This document shows positions 28,354 through 38,527 of a DNA stretch of 64,000 bases, one piece after another. Position 1 is the stretch's first letter. Every line of letters begins with the position of its first letter. The notes below the pieces were generated by a model that saw nothing but the letters and a program-made list of their open reading frames with translations, was not told where the DNA came from and searched no databases. Origin of the DNA: Archangium violaceum. Lineage in GTDB: Bacteria > Myxococcota > Myxococcia > Myxococcales > Myxococcaceae. The stretch covers positions 10,274,001 to 10,338,000 of the forward strand of contig NZ_CP069396.1 of assembly GCF_016887565.1 (NCBI RefSeq), in the 5' to 3' direction. The translations under genes were made by a program, and so were the position numbers.

Positions 28354-29661
28354 ATGAAACGGCAATGGACAGGGATGGGCCTCTGCGGGGTCCTGATGCT
28401 GTTGGGACTATCGGCCTGCGGCGGTGTCGTCGTGGAGCCGTCCACCGAGGCGGTGGAGGAGATCGCCCAGGAGCACCGGCGGGAATCGACCCCGCCGGAG
28501 CAGAAGTGGGTGCGGAACATCCTCGCCACCACCGAGAGCGAGACGGTGGCCATCCGGCATGACCCGCGAGGCAACGTCGTCGTCCTCGTGACGGACATCG
28601 GCGGCCCCATCGACTTCGGCGCCGGGCCCATCAGCCCACCGGCCTCGGCATCGGGCTCGCGCATCGCGGGGCTCGCGAAGTACGCCCCCGATGGCAGCCT
28701 GCTGTGGGGCATCATCCTCTCGGGCGAGCCCACCGCCGAGCTGCCCGGAGCCGGCGCCTTTGGCGCCGCGATGACGGTCGATTCGAAGGGCAACATCGTG
28801 CTCTCCCTGAGTGTCGGCGGCCGGCTCGTGCTGGATGGCGTGACGATGACGATGGGCGAGCACCTGCTGAAGCTCGACCCGGACGGACATGCCCTCTGGG
28901 CGCTCCGGCTGCCCACCCGCGCGCGGGAGGTCGCGGTGGACAGGAAGGACCGCATCGCCATCACCGGCACCCTGGAAGGCGCCACCGAGTTCGACTTCGG
29001 CGAGGGCCCCATCACGGGCGCGGACTTCCACGCGTTCGTCGCGAAGTATTCCTCGCGGGGCGAACTCGAATGGGTCTTCGTCGATGACGTGGTGGCCAGG
29101 ACCGATGCGCTCACCGCGGACGAGCACGGGAACTTCTACTTCGGTGGCATCCGCTTCCCGGAGCTCCCCAGCGGGGTCGGCACGCCCTACCTGCGCAAGG
29201 TCTCCTGCGATGGCGAGGGCGAGTGGTCACGCGGGCTCGAGGGCAGCACGGGCGCCATCTTCGATCTCGCGGCGCGCGACAACCGCGTCGTCGCGGTGGG
29301 CATCTTCAACGGCTCCTTCGAGTTCAGGGGGCGGACGTTCACCGCTCCGGCGGACTTTCCGTCCAACGGCATCGCGCTCGCCTTCACGGGGAGTGGCAAC
29401 GAGCGCTGGGCCCGGCAGACGCCGGGTCTGCTCGTCTCCGTCGACATCGACAACCGCGGTGGGGTGCTCGTCGCGGGTTCCGAGGTAGCCCAACCCGACG
29501 CGCGGCTGTTCATCGCCCGCTTCCTCCTGAGCAACGGCCGCGTGGACTGGTCGCGCGGCTTCAACGAATTCTCGGCCGCGGTGGACTCCTCGGCGAACAA
29601 GAAGGGAGAGATCGCCGTCACCGGTGATGGCCCCATCTACGTCATCCAGTTCGGCCGCTGA
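28354..29661 (+). CDS. Lipoprotein with beta-propeller-like repeats
   Basis: 435 residues beginning with a lipoprotein signal (basic MKRQ, a hydrophobic stretch, lipobox LSAC at residues 19-22). The start is supported by a strong AGGAGGGG site. The remainder shows repeated motifs of the type G-N-V-V-L or G-N-I-V-L followed by W-x-x-x-L (WGIILSGE, WALRLPT, WVFVDD, WSRGLEG, WARQTPG, WSRGFNE), as in bacterial SBBP-type propeller lipoproteins, so a six- or seven-bladed fold at the cell envelope is likely. The function is unknown. It is convergent with glmS and separated from it by a bidirectional terminator. Confidence 0.8.
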   Translation: MKRQWTGMGLCGVLMLLGLSACGGVVVEPSTEAVEEIAQEHRRESTPPEQKWVRNILATTESETVAIRHDPRGNVVVLVTDIGGPIDFGAGPISPPASASGSRIAGLAKYAPDGSLLWGIILSGEPTAELPGAGAFGAAMTVDSKGNIVLSLSVGGRLVLDGVTMTMGEHLLKLDPDGHALWALRLPTRAREVAVDRKDRIAITGTLEGATEFDFGEGPITGADFHAFVAKYSSRGELEWVFVDDVVARTDALTADEHGNFYFGGIRFPELPSGVGTPYLRKVSCDGEGEWSRGLEGSTGAIFDLAARDNRVVAVGIFNGSFEFRGRTFTAPADFPSNGIALAFTGSGNERWARQTPGLLVSVDIDNRGGVLVAGSEVAQPDARLFIARFLLSNGRVDWSRGFNEFSAAVDSSANKKGEIAVTGDGPIYVIQFGR

Positions 29662-29680
29662 AGCCTGGCGGTGGAAACGA

Positions 29681-29718
29681 CAACGCCCGGGGGCCTCGAA
29701 AGGCATCCCCGGGCGTTG
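29681..29718. terminator. Bidirectional hairpin terminator between lipoprotein and glmS genes
   Basis: CAACGCCCGGGG (29681-29692) and CCCCGGGCGTTG (29707-29718) are perfect 12-base complements, and the loop contains a further GCCT/AGGC pairing. It sits in the 90-base gap between two convergent genes. There is no long T-run on either side. Confidence 0.75.
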
Positions 29719-29751
29719 ATGAGGACCGAGCTGCGGTCCGGGCGCGGCGGA

Positions 29752-31587
<1,836 letters not shown>

Positions 31588-31693
31588 GTTGTCCGTCCTC
31601 TCACGCCCGAGCCCCCGTTTGCAAATTCCGGGGGCAGTTCCACCCACACCGGGCGACACCTGTCACCCGGGAGACAAGCAAATCGCGGGCCGA

Positions 31694-33130
31694 CTACCCC
31701 GCCGAGGCCTTGTCCGACTTGGAAGGACCAGCTTCCGCGGACTTGGCCATGCGCGCCTTCTTCCTCTCCACCCAGCCTTCCATGTTGACCTGTGGCGTGC
31801 GTGACACAGCGAGGCTGCCAGGAGGCACATCTTTCGTCACAGTGGTGCCCGCACCGACATACGCACCGTCCCCGACTTTCACAGGGGCCACCAGCTGCGA
31901 GTCGGAGCCGATGAAGACGCCGTTGCCCAGCTCGGTGACGTGCTTGTTCACGCCGTCGTAGTTGCAGGTGATGGTACCGGCCCCCACGTTCACCCCGGAG
32001 CCGATCTTCGCGTCGCCCAGGTAGGCCAGGTGGTTGGCCTTGGAGCCGCGGCCGATGCGGGCCTTCTTCGTCTCCACGAAGTTGCCCAGGTGCACCTCCT
32101 CGGCGAGGTCTGTCCCGGGGCGCAGCCGGGAGAACGGGCCGAGGATGCAGCGCTCGCCCACCCGCGCCTCCTCCAGCACGGTGTACGGCTTCATGTTCGT
32201 CCCGTCGGCCACCGAGGAGGCGTGCAGGACGCAGCCCTGTCCGATGGTGACGTTGCGGCCGACCACGGTGGCCCCCGACAGCGTCACCATGGGGCCAATC
32301 TCCGTGTCCGACCCGATGGCCACGCCCTCCTCGATGTAGGTGGTGGCCGGGTCCGTCAGGGTGACGCCGTTGCGCATGTGGCCCTCGTTGATGCGCGTCT
32401 GGAGCGCCCGGGCCCGCGCCGCCAGCTCCACACGGTCGTTCACCCCGGCCGTCTCGCCGAAGTCGGCGTCGATGGCGGCCACCGGGCCCTGGGTAGCGGC
32501 CATCTCCACCAGGTCCGTCAGGTAGAACTCCCCCTGCGCATTGGTGCTGCGGATGTTGGCCAGCGCCTTCCACAGGAAGGACGACTCCACCAGGTAGAGG
32601 CCGGCGTTGCACTCGCGTACCTGGCGCTGCTCGGGGGTGGCGTCCTTGTGCTCGACGATGCGCACCACCTTGCCCATCTCGCGGATGACGCGACCGTAGC
32701 CCGTCGGATCCGGCGGCTGGGTGGACACCATCGTCAGCACGCCGCCGCTCTTGTCGTGCGCGGCCACCAGCGCCTCGAGCGTCTCGCGGCGCACCAGCGG
32801 CACGTCACCGTAGAGGATGAAGACGCGCCCGTTGAAGTCCTTCAGCGCGCTCTCGGCCGAGCGCACCGCGTCGGCCGTGCCCCGCTGCTCCTTCTGCAGC
32901 GCGAAGCGCAGGGGCGCGGTGGGGAAGTGGGCTCGGATGGAGCGCTCCACCTCCTCGGCCTGGTGGCCCACCACCGGCACCACCGGAGAGGCACCCAGTT
33001 CCAGGGCCCGGATGAGGGGATAGGCACAGAGGGGTTTGCCGAGGATGGGGTGAAGGACCTTGGCCTTCTCCGACTTCATCCGCGTGCCCTTGCCCGCGCA
33101 CAACACCACCGCCGCCAAAGGAGCTGTCAT
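31694..33130 (-). CDS. glmU: Bifunctional UDP-GlcNAc pyrophosphorylase / GlcN-1-P acetyltransferase
   Basis: 478 residues. The N-terminal uridylyltransferase domain has the nucleotide-binding signature [11 protein letters not shown] and sugar-site motifs such as [11 protein letters not shown] and YGDVPLV. The C-terminal half is a left-handed beta-helix acetyltransferase of hexapeptide repeats ([48 protein letters not shown]). It converts GlcN-1-P to UDP-GlcNAc at the cytoplasmic membrane side. The C-terminus is extended by a Lys-rich tail. The glmU-glmS order on one strand suggests joint expression of the pathway ends. Confidence 0.96.
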   Translation of the reverse strand: MTAPLAAVVLCAGKGTRMKSEKAKVLHPILGKPLCAYPLIRALELGASPVVPVVGHQAEEVERSIRAHFPTAPLRFALQKEQRGTADAVRSAESALKDFNGRVFILYGDVPLVRRETLEALVAAHDKSGGVLTMVSTQPPDPTGYGRVIREMGKVVRIVEHKDATPEQRQVRECNAGLYLVESSFLWKALANIRSTNAQGEFYLTDLVEMAATQGPVAAIDADFGETAGVNDRVELAARARALQTRINEGHMRNGVTLTDPATTYIEEGVAIGSDTEIGPMVTLSGATVVGRNVTIGQGCVLHASSVADGTNMKPYTVLEEARVGERCILGPFSRLRPGTDLAEEVHLGNFVETKKARIGRGSKANHLAYLGDAKIGSGVNVGAGTITCNYDGVNKHVTELGNGVFIGSDSQLVAPVKVGDGAYVGAGTTVTKDVPPGSLAVSRTPQVNMEGWVERKKARMAKSAEAGPSKSDKASAG

Positions 33131-33163
33131 GGCGGCGATTACTAGGGACGCGAGCGCGACACG

Positions 33164-33525
33164 TCAACCGCGGGCCGACGGGCGCGCGGGGCGAGTGCCC
33201 TCCGCATGCGCCTTCACGGAAACGGACAACGTGTTGCTCTGCACGGTGATACCGAACGTCGGTTTGAGGAAGACCGTCGTCACCGGGACTTCCGGCGGGG
33301 TCGACTGCGTCTTCACTGTCGTCAGGTTGGCGTTCATGTTCCCCCCGGCGTCGCCGAGCGTCTTCCACAGGATGCCCTCTCCCATGGGCCGGTCAAACTG
33401 CTGACCGAGCGTGCTGGCGTCCGCCGGACACTTCGTCGCGACGAAACCGTTATGTGGCGATGCCGGGCGTCGGCGGGATACTCCAGAACCCGCACGCTGT
33501 GAAGCACGAGTTGCGAGCCCGACAT
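33164..33525 (-). pseudogene. Unknown small gene, apparently frameshifted
   Basis: The minus strand from 33525 reads MSGSQLVLHSVRVLEYPADARHRH in one frame, then the protein-like sequence continues in another frame from about 33457 (NGFVATKCPADASTLGQQF and onwards to VPVTTVFLKPTFGITVQSN), ending at the stop at 33164. G/C at third positions switches with it: about 79% in the first frame before the junction against about 42% for the second frame over the same bases, then about 76% in the second frame. This points to a one-base insertion or two-base loss near 33449-33462, or a sequencing error. It lies 33 bases upstream of glmU on the same strand. Family unknown; a single Cys (KCPAD) is visible. 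The start overlaps the region used by the divergent ggt start, so the 5' end is uncertain. Confidence 0.45.
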
Positions 33526-33538
33526 GGAGGCGTTGCAC

Positions 33539-35326
33539 GTGGAGACGGTAAAGATACGGACTCACCAGATGTGGTGGAGCGTGGCACTGGTGGCGCTGCT
33601 GGTGGTGGCGTGGCCGGCGTGGGCGGCGAGGCCGTACCGGGGCGGAGCGGTGGCCACGGCACACCCCATGGCGAGCGAGGCCGCGCTGCGGATGCTGCAG
33701 AAGGGCGGCAACGCGGTGGACGCGTCGGTGGCGGCGGCCTTCACGCTGGCGGTGGTGGGGCCCTATCACTCGGGGTTGGGCGGTGGCGGCTTCGCGCTGG
33801 TGCACGACGCGAAGGCGGGTCAGACGCGGGTGCTGGACTTCCGCGAGGTGGCGCCCAAGGCGGCCACGCGCGACATGTACCTGAAAGACGGCCAGGTGGT
33901 GCCGGGGCTGTCCACGGACGGCGCGCTGAGCGTGGCGGTGCCCGGCGCGGTGGCCGGCTACCTGGAACTGCTGGAGAAGCACGGGAAGCTGTCGCGCGCG
34001 GTGGTGCTGCAACCCGCAATCGAGGCCGCGCGCAACGGCTTCTGGGTGTCTCCCAAGTACCAGGCGCTGGCCAGCCTGCGGCGCGACTGCCTCCGGCAGG
34101 ACCCCGAGGCCGCGCGTCTCTTCCTCTCGAAAAACGAGAATGGCGAATTGGACGTGCCGCCCATCGGCCACCTCGTGCGCCAGCCGGAGCTGGCCCGCAC
34201 GCTGGAGGCGCTCGCGAAGAGTGGCGCCAAGGCCTTCTACTCGGGCCCCCTGGCCCAGGCGATGGTGGACACGGTGAAGGCGGGCGGCGGACTGCTCACG
34301 CTGGAGGACCTCAAGGGCTACAAGACGCGCACCCATGAGCCACTGGAGGGCAGCTACCGCGGCCACCGCATCCTCACCATGCCGCCGCCGAGCGCGGGCG
34401 GACTGGCGGTGCTGCAGGTGCTCGGCGCGATGGAGCGGCTGCGCCCCAAGGGCGTGGACTACCGCAACCCCGAGGACCTCCACCTCTACACGGAGGCGGT
34501 GCGCCGCGTGTACGTGGACCGGGTGAAGTACCTGGGCGACCCGGCCTTCGTGAAGATTCCCATGGAGCGCCTCACCTCCTCCGGCTACGTGGCGGACCTG
34601 GCCGGGAGCATCGACCCGAAGAAGGCCACGCCGAGCGCCTCGCTGCTCGCGCCGATGGAGGGCTCCACCGGCTCCACGCTGAAGAACCCGAACGACACCT
34701 GGTACGACCCGGCCGCCCCGCAGCCGGAGAAGAAGAACACCACGCACATCTCCGTCATCGACAAGGACGGCAGCGCGGTGGCCCTCACCACCACGGTCAA
34801 CTACGCCTTCGGCTCGTGCCTCGTCGCCAAGGGCACCGGCGTGCTCCTCAACGACGAGATGGACGACTTCGCCGCGCGGCCCGGCGTGCCCAACGCCTAC
34901 GGCCTGGTGACGGGCGAGGCCAACTCCATCGCCCCGGGCAAGGTGCCCCTGTCCTCCATGTCCCCCACCCTCGTCTTCACCAGGGAGGACCCGAAGAAGG
35001 TGATGCTGGCGGTGGGCAGCCCGGGTGGCTCCACCATCCCCACCACCGTCATCCAGGTCATCGGCAACCTCGTCGACCACGGCATGGACCTGACGCGCGC
35101 GGTGGGCGAGGGCCGGCTGCACCACCAGTACCTCCCGGACGAGCTCTGGGTGGACCGCTGGGGCCTGGAGCCCGCCACGCAGGCGGCGCTGGAGGCCAAG
35201 GGCCACAAGATTCGCAAGCAGGAGGCCTGGGGTGACGCCGAGGCCGTCTACAGCGACCCCCGGACGAACCTGCGCTACTCGGCGAGCGACCCGCGCAACG
35301 AGGGCGCCGGCCTGGGCCAGGACTGA
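33539..35326 (+). CDS. ggt: Gamma-glutamyltransferase (secreted)
   Basis: Ntn-hydrolase that cleaves gamma-glutamyl bonds of glutathione and related peptides, working outside the cytoplasm after self-cleavage into two subunits. I favour GTG at 33539 because TGGAGG (33525-33530) lies 8 bases before it; an ATG at 33524 and another at 33569 are in frame. The signal peptide is clear (MWWSVALVALLVVAWPAWAA). Family motifs include GGNAVDASVAAAF, SGLGGGGF and PSAGG. The catalytic Thr is the first Thr of TTHISV (codon 34739-34741), and PLSSMSPTLV with GSPGGS(T) near the end contact the substrate. 595 residues, normal length. Followed after 17 bases by the TatD-like gene, probably one transcript. Confidence 0.93.
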   Translation: METVKIRTHQMWWSVALVALLVVAWPAWAARPYRGGAVATAHPMASEAALRMLQKGGNAVDASVAAAFTLAVVGPYHSGLGGGGFALVHDAKAGQTRVLDFREVAPKAATRDMYLKDGQVVPGLSTDGALSVAVPGAVAGYLELLEKHGKLSRAVVLQPAIEAARNGFWVSPKYQALASLRRDCLRQDPEAARLFLSKNENGELDVPPIGHLVRQPELARTLEALAKSGAKAFYSGPLAQAMVDTVKAGGGLLTLEDLKGYKTRTHEPLEGSYRGHRILTMPPPSAGGLAVLQVLGAMERLRPKGVDYRNPEDLHLYTEAVRRVYVDRVKYLGDPAFVKIPMERLTSSGYVADLAGSIDPKKATPSASLLAPMEGSTGSTLKNPNDTWYDPAAPQPEKKNTTHISVIDKDGSAVALTTTVNYAFGSCLVAKGTGVLLNDEMDDFAARPGVPNAYGLVTGEANSIAPGKVPLSSMSPTLVFTREDPKKVMLAVGSPGGSTIPTTVIQVIGNLVDHGMDLTRAVGEGRLHHQYLPDELWVDRWGLEPATQAALEAKGHKIRKQEAWGDAEAVYSDPRTNLRYSASDPRNEGAGLGQD

Positions 35327-35343
35327 CAGAACCGAGAACACCC

Positions 35344-36126
35344 GTGCCCGAGCCGCTCCTCCATCTCTTCGACGCGCACCTGCACCCCGAGACCCTGAGT
35401 GATCAGGACCTCGAGTCCATGCGCTTCTTCGGCGTGGAGCGGGCACTGGTGATGGCCCACCACTTCCCCGAGCCCACGCCCAAGGCGCTGCGCAAGCACT
35501 TCGACGACCTGATGTACCGGCAGCTCCCGCGGTTGGAGAAGCTGGGCATCCGCGCCTGGGCGGCGCTGGGGGTGCACCCGCGCTGCATCCCCCGCCGCGG
35601 CCTGTCCGAGGTGCTCTCGAGCCTCCCCGAATACTTCCAGGGCGGGCGCGTGGTGGCCCTGGGCGAGACGGGACTGCACGCGGGCGGCATCGAGGAGGAG
35701 GAGGCCTTCCTCGAGCAGCTCGCGCTCGCGCGTCAGCTCAAGCTGAAGGTGGTGGTGCACACCCCGGCCCACGACAAGGAGCGCCACACCCGGCGCATCC
35801 TCACCCTGCTGCGCGAGTCCGGCGTGCGCCCCTCGCGCGTGCTGGTGGACCACGCCAACGGCCGCACCGTGCGCAACATCCTCGGCTGTGGACACTGGGC
35901 GGGATTGACCCTGCACCCCGATGCACTGCGGGCCGAGCGCGCTGTCGCTCTGGTTCGTCGACTCGGCAGTGAACGGTTGGTGCTCAACTCGGATGCCGGC
36001 GATGGCGCCGGAGACATCCTCGGGCTCGCGCGCGTGGCCAACCTGCTGGCCAAGGCGAAGCTCTCGGAGCGAGTGGTGAAGCGCGTGGCTTGTGAGAACG
36101 CCGCGCGCTTCTACCGGCCTCGCTGA
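35344..36126 (+). CDS. TatD-like metal-dependent hydrolase
   Basis: 260 residues starting at GTG 35344. A TIM-barrel amidohydrolase with the metal ligands expected of the TatD group: HLH in FDAHLHPE, Glu in ALGETGLH, His in VVHTPAHDK and VDHANG, and Asp in LNSDAG. TatD proteins are cytoplasmic hydrolases or nucleases; the substrate of this divergent member cannot be told. Lies 17 bases after ggt. Its stop codon (36124-36126) abuts the stop of the convergent neighbour with no base between. Confidence 0.8.
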   Translation: MPEPLLHLFDAHLHPETLSDQDLESMRFFGVERALVMAHHFPEPTPKALRKHFDDLMYRQLPRLEKLGIRAWAALGVHPRCIPRRGLSEVLSSLPEYFQGGRVVALGETGLHAGGIEEEEAFLEQLALARQLKLKVVVHTPAHDKERHTRRILTLLRESGVRPSRVLVDHANGRTVRNILGCGHWAGLTLHPDALRAERAVALVRRLGSERLVLNSDAGDGAGDILGLARVANLLAKAKLSERVVKRVACENAARFYRPR

Positions 36127-36396
36127 CTAGTGAAGCGCGCTGGACTCCTCGGGGTGCAGCGTCAGCCGCTGCGCCGCGTCGTCCAGCCTGGCCTGCACCG
36201 GGATGCCCCGGTGCCGGTACTGCGCCAGCGAGTCCGCTACCTCGTCCAGCAACAGCTGATAGCGCTCGTCCAACTCCACGGCGATCAGCATCATCGTCTC
36301 GCCCGCATCCTCGACACCCGGGCGGTACACCTGGCAGCGCTGGAACCGCGCCCAGCGGCCATTCGCCATTTTCACAAGCTCGCCGTCGTAAGCCAT
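36127..36396 (-). CDS. Unknown 89-residue protein
   Basis: Begins MAYDGELVKMANGRWARFQRC and has a mixed, globular composition with Trp15, conserved-looking hydrophobics (MMLIAVELDERYQLLLDEV) and an acidic C-terminus. A GGGGGA site precedes the ATG. No signal or membrane segment, so cytoplasmic. I do not recognise the family. The gene is convergent with the TatD-like gene, their stop codons directly adjacent, and is preceded by a relatively AT-rich intergenic region that probably holds its promoter. Confidence 0.65.
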   Translation of the reverse strand: MAYDGELVKMANGRWARFQRCQVYRPGVEDAGETMMLIAVELDERYQLLLDEVADSLAQYRHRGIPVQARLDDAAQRLTLHPEESSALH

Positions 36397-36771
36397 GCGC
36401 AGTCCCCCTTTTCGACGAATCGTCGGGAAGTGGAAGTGAATGGACGCACTGTAAGCACAAATTTTCCGCTCGTCACCCCCCCAGCTGAAAATTCGTGAAA
36501 GGCCCCTGATATTGGTCGTTTACCCGACGCTTTCCCTCGTGGCGGCACCTCTTCCCAGCCGAGCGGGATCCATCGTGTAAATTTGCTGAGCTGTTAAGTT
36601 GTTGATTTCTAATGCTTTGCGTCGTCTGGATGCGTCAACGGGCCGACACTCGCGCGGAGGACCCGGGAGAGCAGCCGCTCTCGGAGCACCTCTCGGGGGG
36701 GGTGAACGACACGGAGAGGGCCCTCGTCGTCGCGGTGGCATGGGGGCACGCCATCCCTTAGATTGACGGGG
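36397..36771. other. 375-base intergenic region, locally AT-rich
   Basis: Bases ~36450-36620 are clearly poorer in G/C than the neighbourhood (AAATTTT, TGAAAATTCGTG, TTGTTGATTTCTAATG) and probably contain the promoters of the divergent flanking genes. No tRNA, riboswitch or clear hairpin was seen. One weak 49-residue ORF lies inside and is listed separately. Confidence 0.5.
36612..36761 (+). CDS. Possible 49-residue small ORF
   Basis: An uninterrupted ATG-to-TAG frame (MLCVVWMRQRADTRAEDPGE..., ending VAVAWGHAIP). G/C at third positions is about 86%, near that of real genes here, and the composition is plausible. However, no ribosome-binding sequence precedes it and the family is unknown. It ends 10 bases before the next gene start. 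It could be a leader peptide, a small protein or chance. Confidence 0.22.
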   Translation: MLCVVWMRQRADTRAEDPGEQPLSEHLSGGVNDTERALVVAVAWGHAIP

Positions 36772-37005
36772 ATGAAGTTGCCCCAGTTGTTCCGCCGCGA
36801 TCGAACCGTCATCAAGCGCGCGGACGCGCAGGACCAGGCCGAGAAGCTGCTGGCCGAGTCCCTCCGTGTGCTGAGCCAGGTGTGCTCGAAGGTCGCCGAC
36901 CTCATCGAGACCCAGCGCCTGGAGCGGGCTGGCTACTCGCAGAACACCTATCTGCGGCGGTTGGACGACGCGCCGAAGACGGGCCCGGAGCGCAAGAAGG
37001 AGTAG
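36772..37005 (+). CDS. Unknown 77-residue helical protein
   Basis: MKLPQLFRRDRTVIKRADAQDQAEKL at the start, then an amphipathic helical middle with heptad-like leucines (LLAESLRVLSQVCSKVADLIET), and a basic hydrophilic tail ending RKKE. The ATG at 36772 is preferred over a TTG three codons upstream; GACGGGG lies just before it. No membrane segment. No family recognised. It ends 13 bases before the amidohydrolase start, so the two are likely co-transcribed. Confidence 0.6.
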   Translation: MKLPQLFRRDRTVIKRADAQDQAEKLLAESLRVLSQVCSKVADLIETQRLERAGYSQNTYLRRLDDAPKTGPERKKE

Positions 37006-37018
37006 GGCTCCGCCTCGC

Positions 37019-37963
37019 ATGGATCATCCCGACGAGCTCCCCGCCTGCCTGGGCCCCGCCTCCGGCTGGCTGGCGCATGGCAAGTCGCCGCTGCCCCTGC
37101 CAGCCCTCGACGACGAGGAGGGAGCGCGGCTGCCCGAGGGGCTGCCACCCGTGGTGGATGCCCATGTGCACCTCTTCCCGGACGCCGTCTTCGAGGCGGT
37201 GTGGCGCTGGTTCGACCAGCACGGCTGGCCCATCCGCTACAAGCTGCACACGCCGCGGGTGGTGTCCTTCCTGCTGTCGCGGGGGGTGAGCCGGGTGGTG
37301 GCGCTGCACTACGCGCACAAGCCGGGCATGGCGCGCTTCCTCAACACCTACGTGGCCGAGGTGGCCCGGGCCGAGCCGCGCGTGTGGGGGCTGGCCACCG
37401 TGCTGCCGGGCGAAGAGGGAGCGGCGGAGATACTGGCCGAGGCCTTCGCGGCGGGACTCAAGGGGGTGAAGCTGCACTGCCACGTGCAGTGCTTCGCCCC
37501 GGACGCGCCCGAGCTGCACGAGGTGTACGCCGCCTGCGCGCGGGCCGGGCGGCCGCTGGTGATGCACGCGGGCCGCGAGCCCGCCAGCCCCCAGTACAAG
37601 TGCGATGTGCATGCCCTCTGCTCGGCCGAGCGCGTGGAGCGGGTGCTCAGGGACCACCCAACCCTGAAGCTGTGCGTGCCCCACCTGGGGGCGGACGAGT
37701 TCGACGCGTACGAGCGGCTGCTGGAGCGCCACGACAACCTCTGGCTGGACACCACCATGGTGCTGGCCGGCTACTTCCCCATCCCCCTCCCCCGCCGTTT
37801 GCTGGAGGTGCGCCCCGAACGCATCCTGTACGGCACGGACTTCCCGAACCTGCCCTATGCCTGGGACCGGGAGGTGAAGCAGTTGTTGGCCCTGAAGCTG
37901 GGGGACGAGGTGGAGGCGGGCATCCTGGGGCAGAATGCCCTCCAACTTTTCGAAGGGTGTTGA
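37019..37963 (+). CDS. Amidohydrolase family protein (Amidohydro_2 type)
   Basis: 314 residues, TIM-barrel hydrolase. Metal and active-site motifs appear in order: VDAHVHLF (HxH), KLHCHVQCF, VMHAG, CVPHLGADEF and YGTDFPN (Asp). This matches the ACMSD/amidohydrolase-2 group, which acts on C-N bonds or decarboxylates aromatic acids; the actual substrate is unknown. The N-terminal ~45 residues before the barrel are Pro/Leu-rich. It follows the 77-residue gene by 13 bases. A response regulator starts about 100 bases downstream. Confidence 0.85.
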   Translation: MDHPDELPACLGPASGWLAHGKSPLPLPALDDEEGARLPEGLPPVVDAHVHLFPDAVFEAVWRWFDQHGWPIRYKLHTPRVVSFLLSRGVSRVVALHYAHKPGMARFLNTYVAEVARAEPRVWGLATVLPGEEGAAEILAEAFAAGLKGVKLHCHVQCFAPDAPELHEVYAACARAGRPLVMHAGREPASPQYKCDVHALCSAERVERVLRDHPTLKLCVPHLGADEFDAYERLLERHDNLWLDTTMVLAGYFPIPLPRRLLEVRPERILYGTDFPNLPYAWDREVKQLLALKLGDEVEAGILGQNALQLFEGC

Positions 37964-38060
37964 AAAGCGGGCACACCCCTTCCGGAACCGGGAGGGCATT
38001 CGCATGTTGCCCCCCATAGAATCTGCCTTCGCTGTTGGAAGACTCTTTCGAGGCCCCGCC

Positions 38061-38438
38061 ATGTCCTACATCCTGGTCGTCGATGACGACGCGAGTCACC
38101 GCACGCTCATCTGCGATGCCCTAGAGGAGATGGGCTACCGCACGGAGCAGGCCGCCAACGGGCGCGAGGCCCTGGACACGCTCGAGGGCGACATACCGCA
38201 GGCGGTGCTGTTGGACTTGCGGATGCCCGTGATGAGTGGCTGGGGGCTGCTGGACGCGCTCAAGAAGATGCCGAGAGCACGAGGGCTGCCGATCATCATC
38301 ATCTCGGGCTACGGGTTCGAGTGGGAGGCGGAGCTGGTGGGAGCGGCGGGCTACATCTCCAAGCCGGTGGATCTGGACAAGGTGAGGATGACGGTCCAGC
38401 GAATCATCGGCCCGCCGGAAGTGGCCATGGTGCACTGA
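38061..38438 (+). CDS. Single-domain response regulator
   Basis: 125 residues, a lone receiver (CheY-like) domain. The acidic pocket VVDDD, phospho-acceptor Asp in LLDLRMP, the Ser of IISGYG and the Lys of ISKPVD are all present. The start MSYILVVDDD at 38061 is taken over longer in-frame starts because receiver domains begin here and TCGAGG lies upstream. There is no output domain, so it probably signals by protein contact in a phosphorelay. No histidine kinase is nearby, which is common for myxobacterial orphan regulators. Confidence 0.92.
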   Translation: MSYILVVDDDASHRTLICDALEEMGYRTEQAANGREALDTLEGDIPQAVLLDLRMPVMSGWGLLDALKKMPRARGLPIIIISGYGFEWEAELVGAAGYISKPVDLDKVRMTVQRIIGPPEVAMVH

Positions 38439-38450
38439 GCACCACCCCAC

Positions 38451-38486
38451 CCCCTCTCCCTCCGGGAGAGGGACGGGGTGAGGGTA
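38451..38486 (-). repeat. Dispersed palindromic repeat copy
   Basis: Same element as at 18943-19072 and 52387-52422, here with the core CCCTCTCCCtccGGGAGAGGG followed by a GACGGGGTGAGGGTA arm. It lies 13 bases after the response-regulator stop, between two convergent genes, where it may act as a terminator. Confidence 0.75.
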
Positions 38487-38527
38487 TCCGTCCCCCGCCC
38501 CGATCCGTGGAACAAAAACCGCGAGTC

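Noticed and set aside
31588-31693. glmS ribozyme or riboswitch in the glmU-glmS gap
   Set aside because: No conserved ribozyme core recognised in 106 bases; the element is essentially a Gram-positive feature.
33164-35446. 760-codon minus-strand frame over ggt
   Set aside because: Opposite the well-defined gamma-glutamyltransferase; only its last ~100 codons (33164-33460) look like a real protein and these are listed as the frameshifted gene.
37976-37996. CCCTTCCG/CGGGAGGG hairpin after the amidohydrolase gene as a terminator
   Set aside because: Short stem with a wobble, no T-run, and it lies within the region leading to the response regulator.
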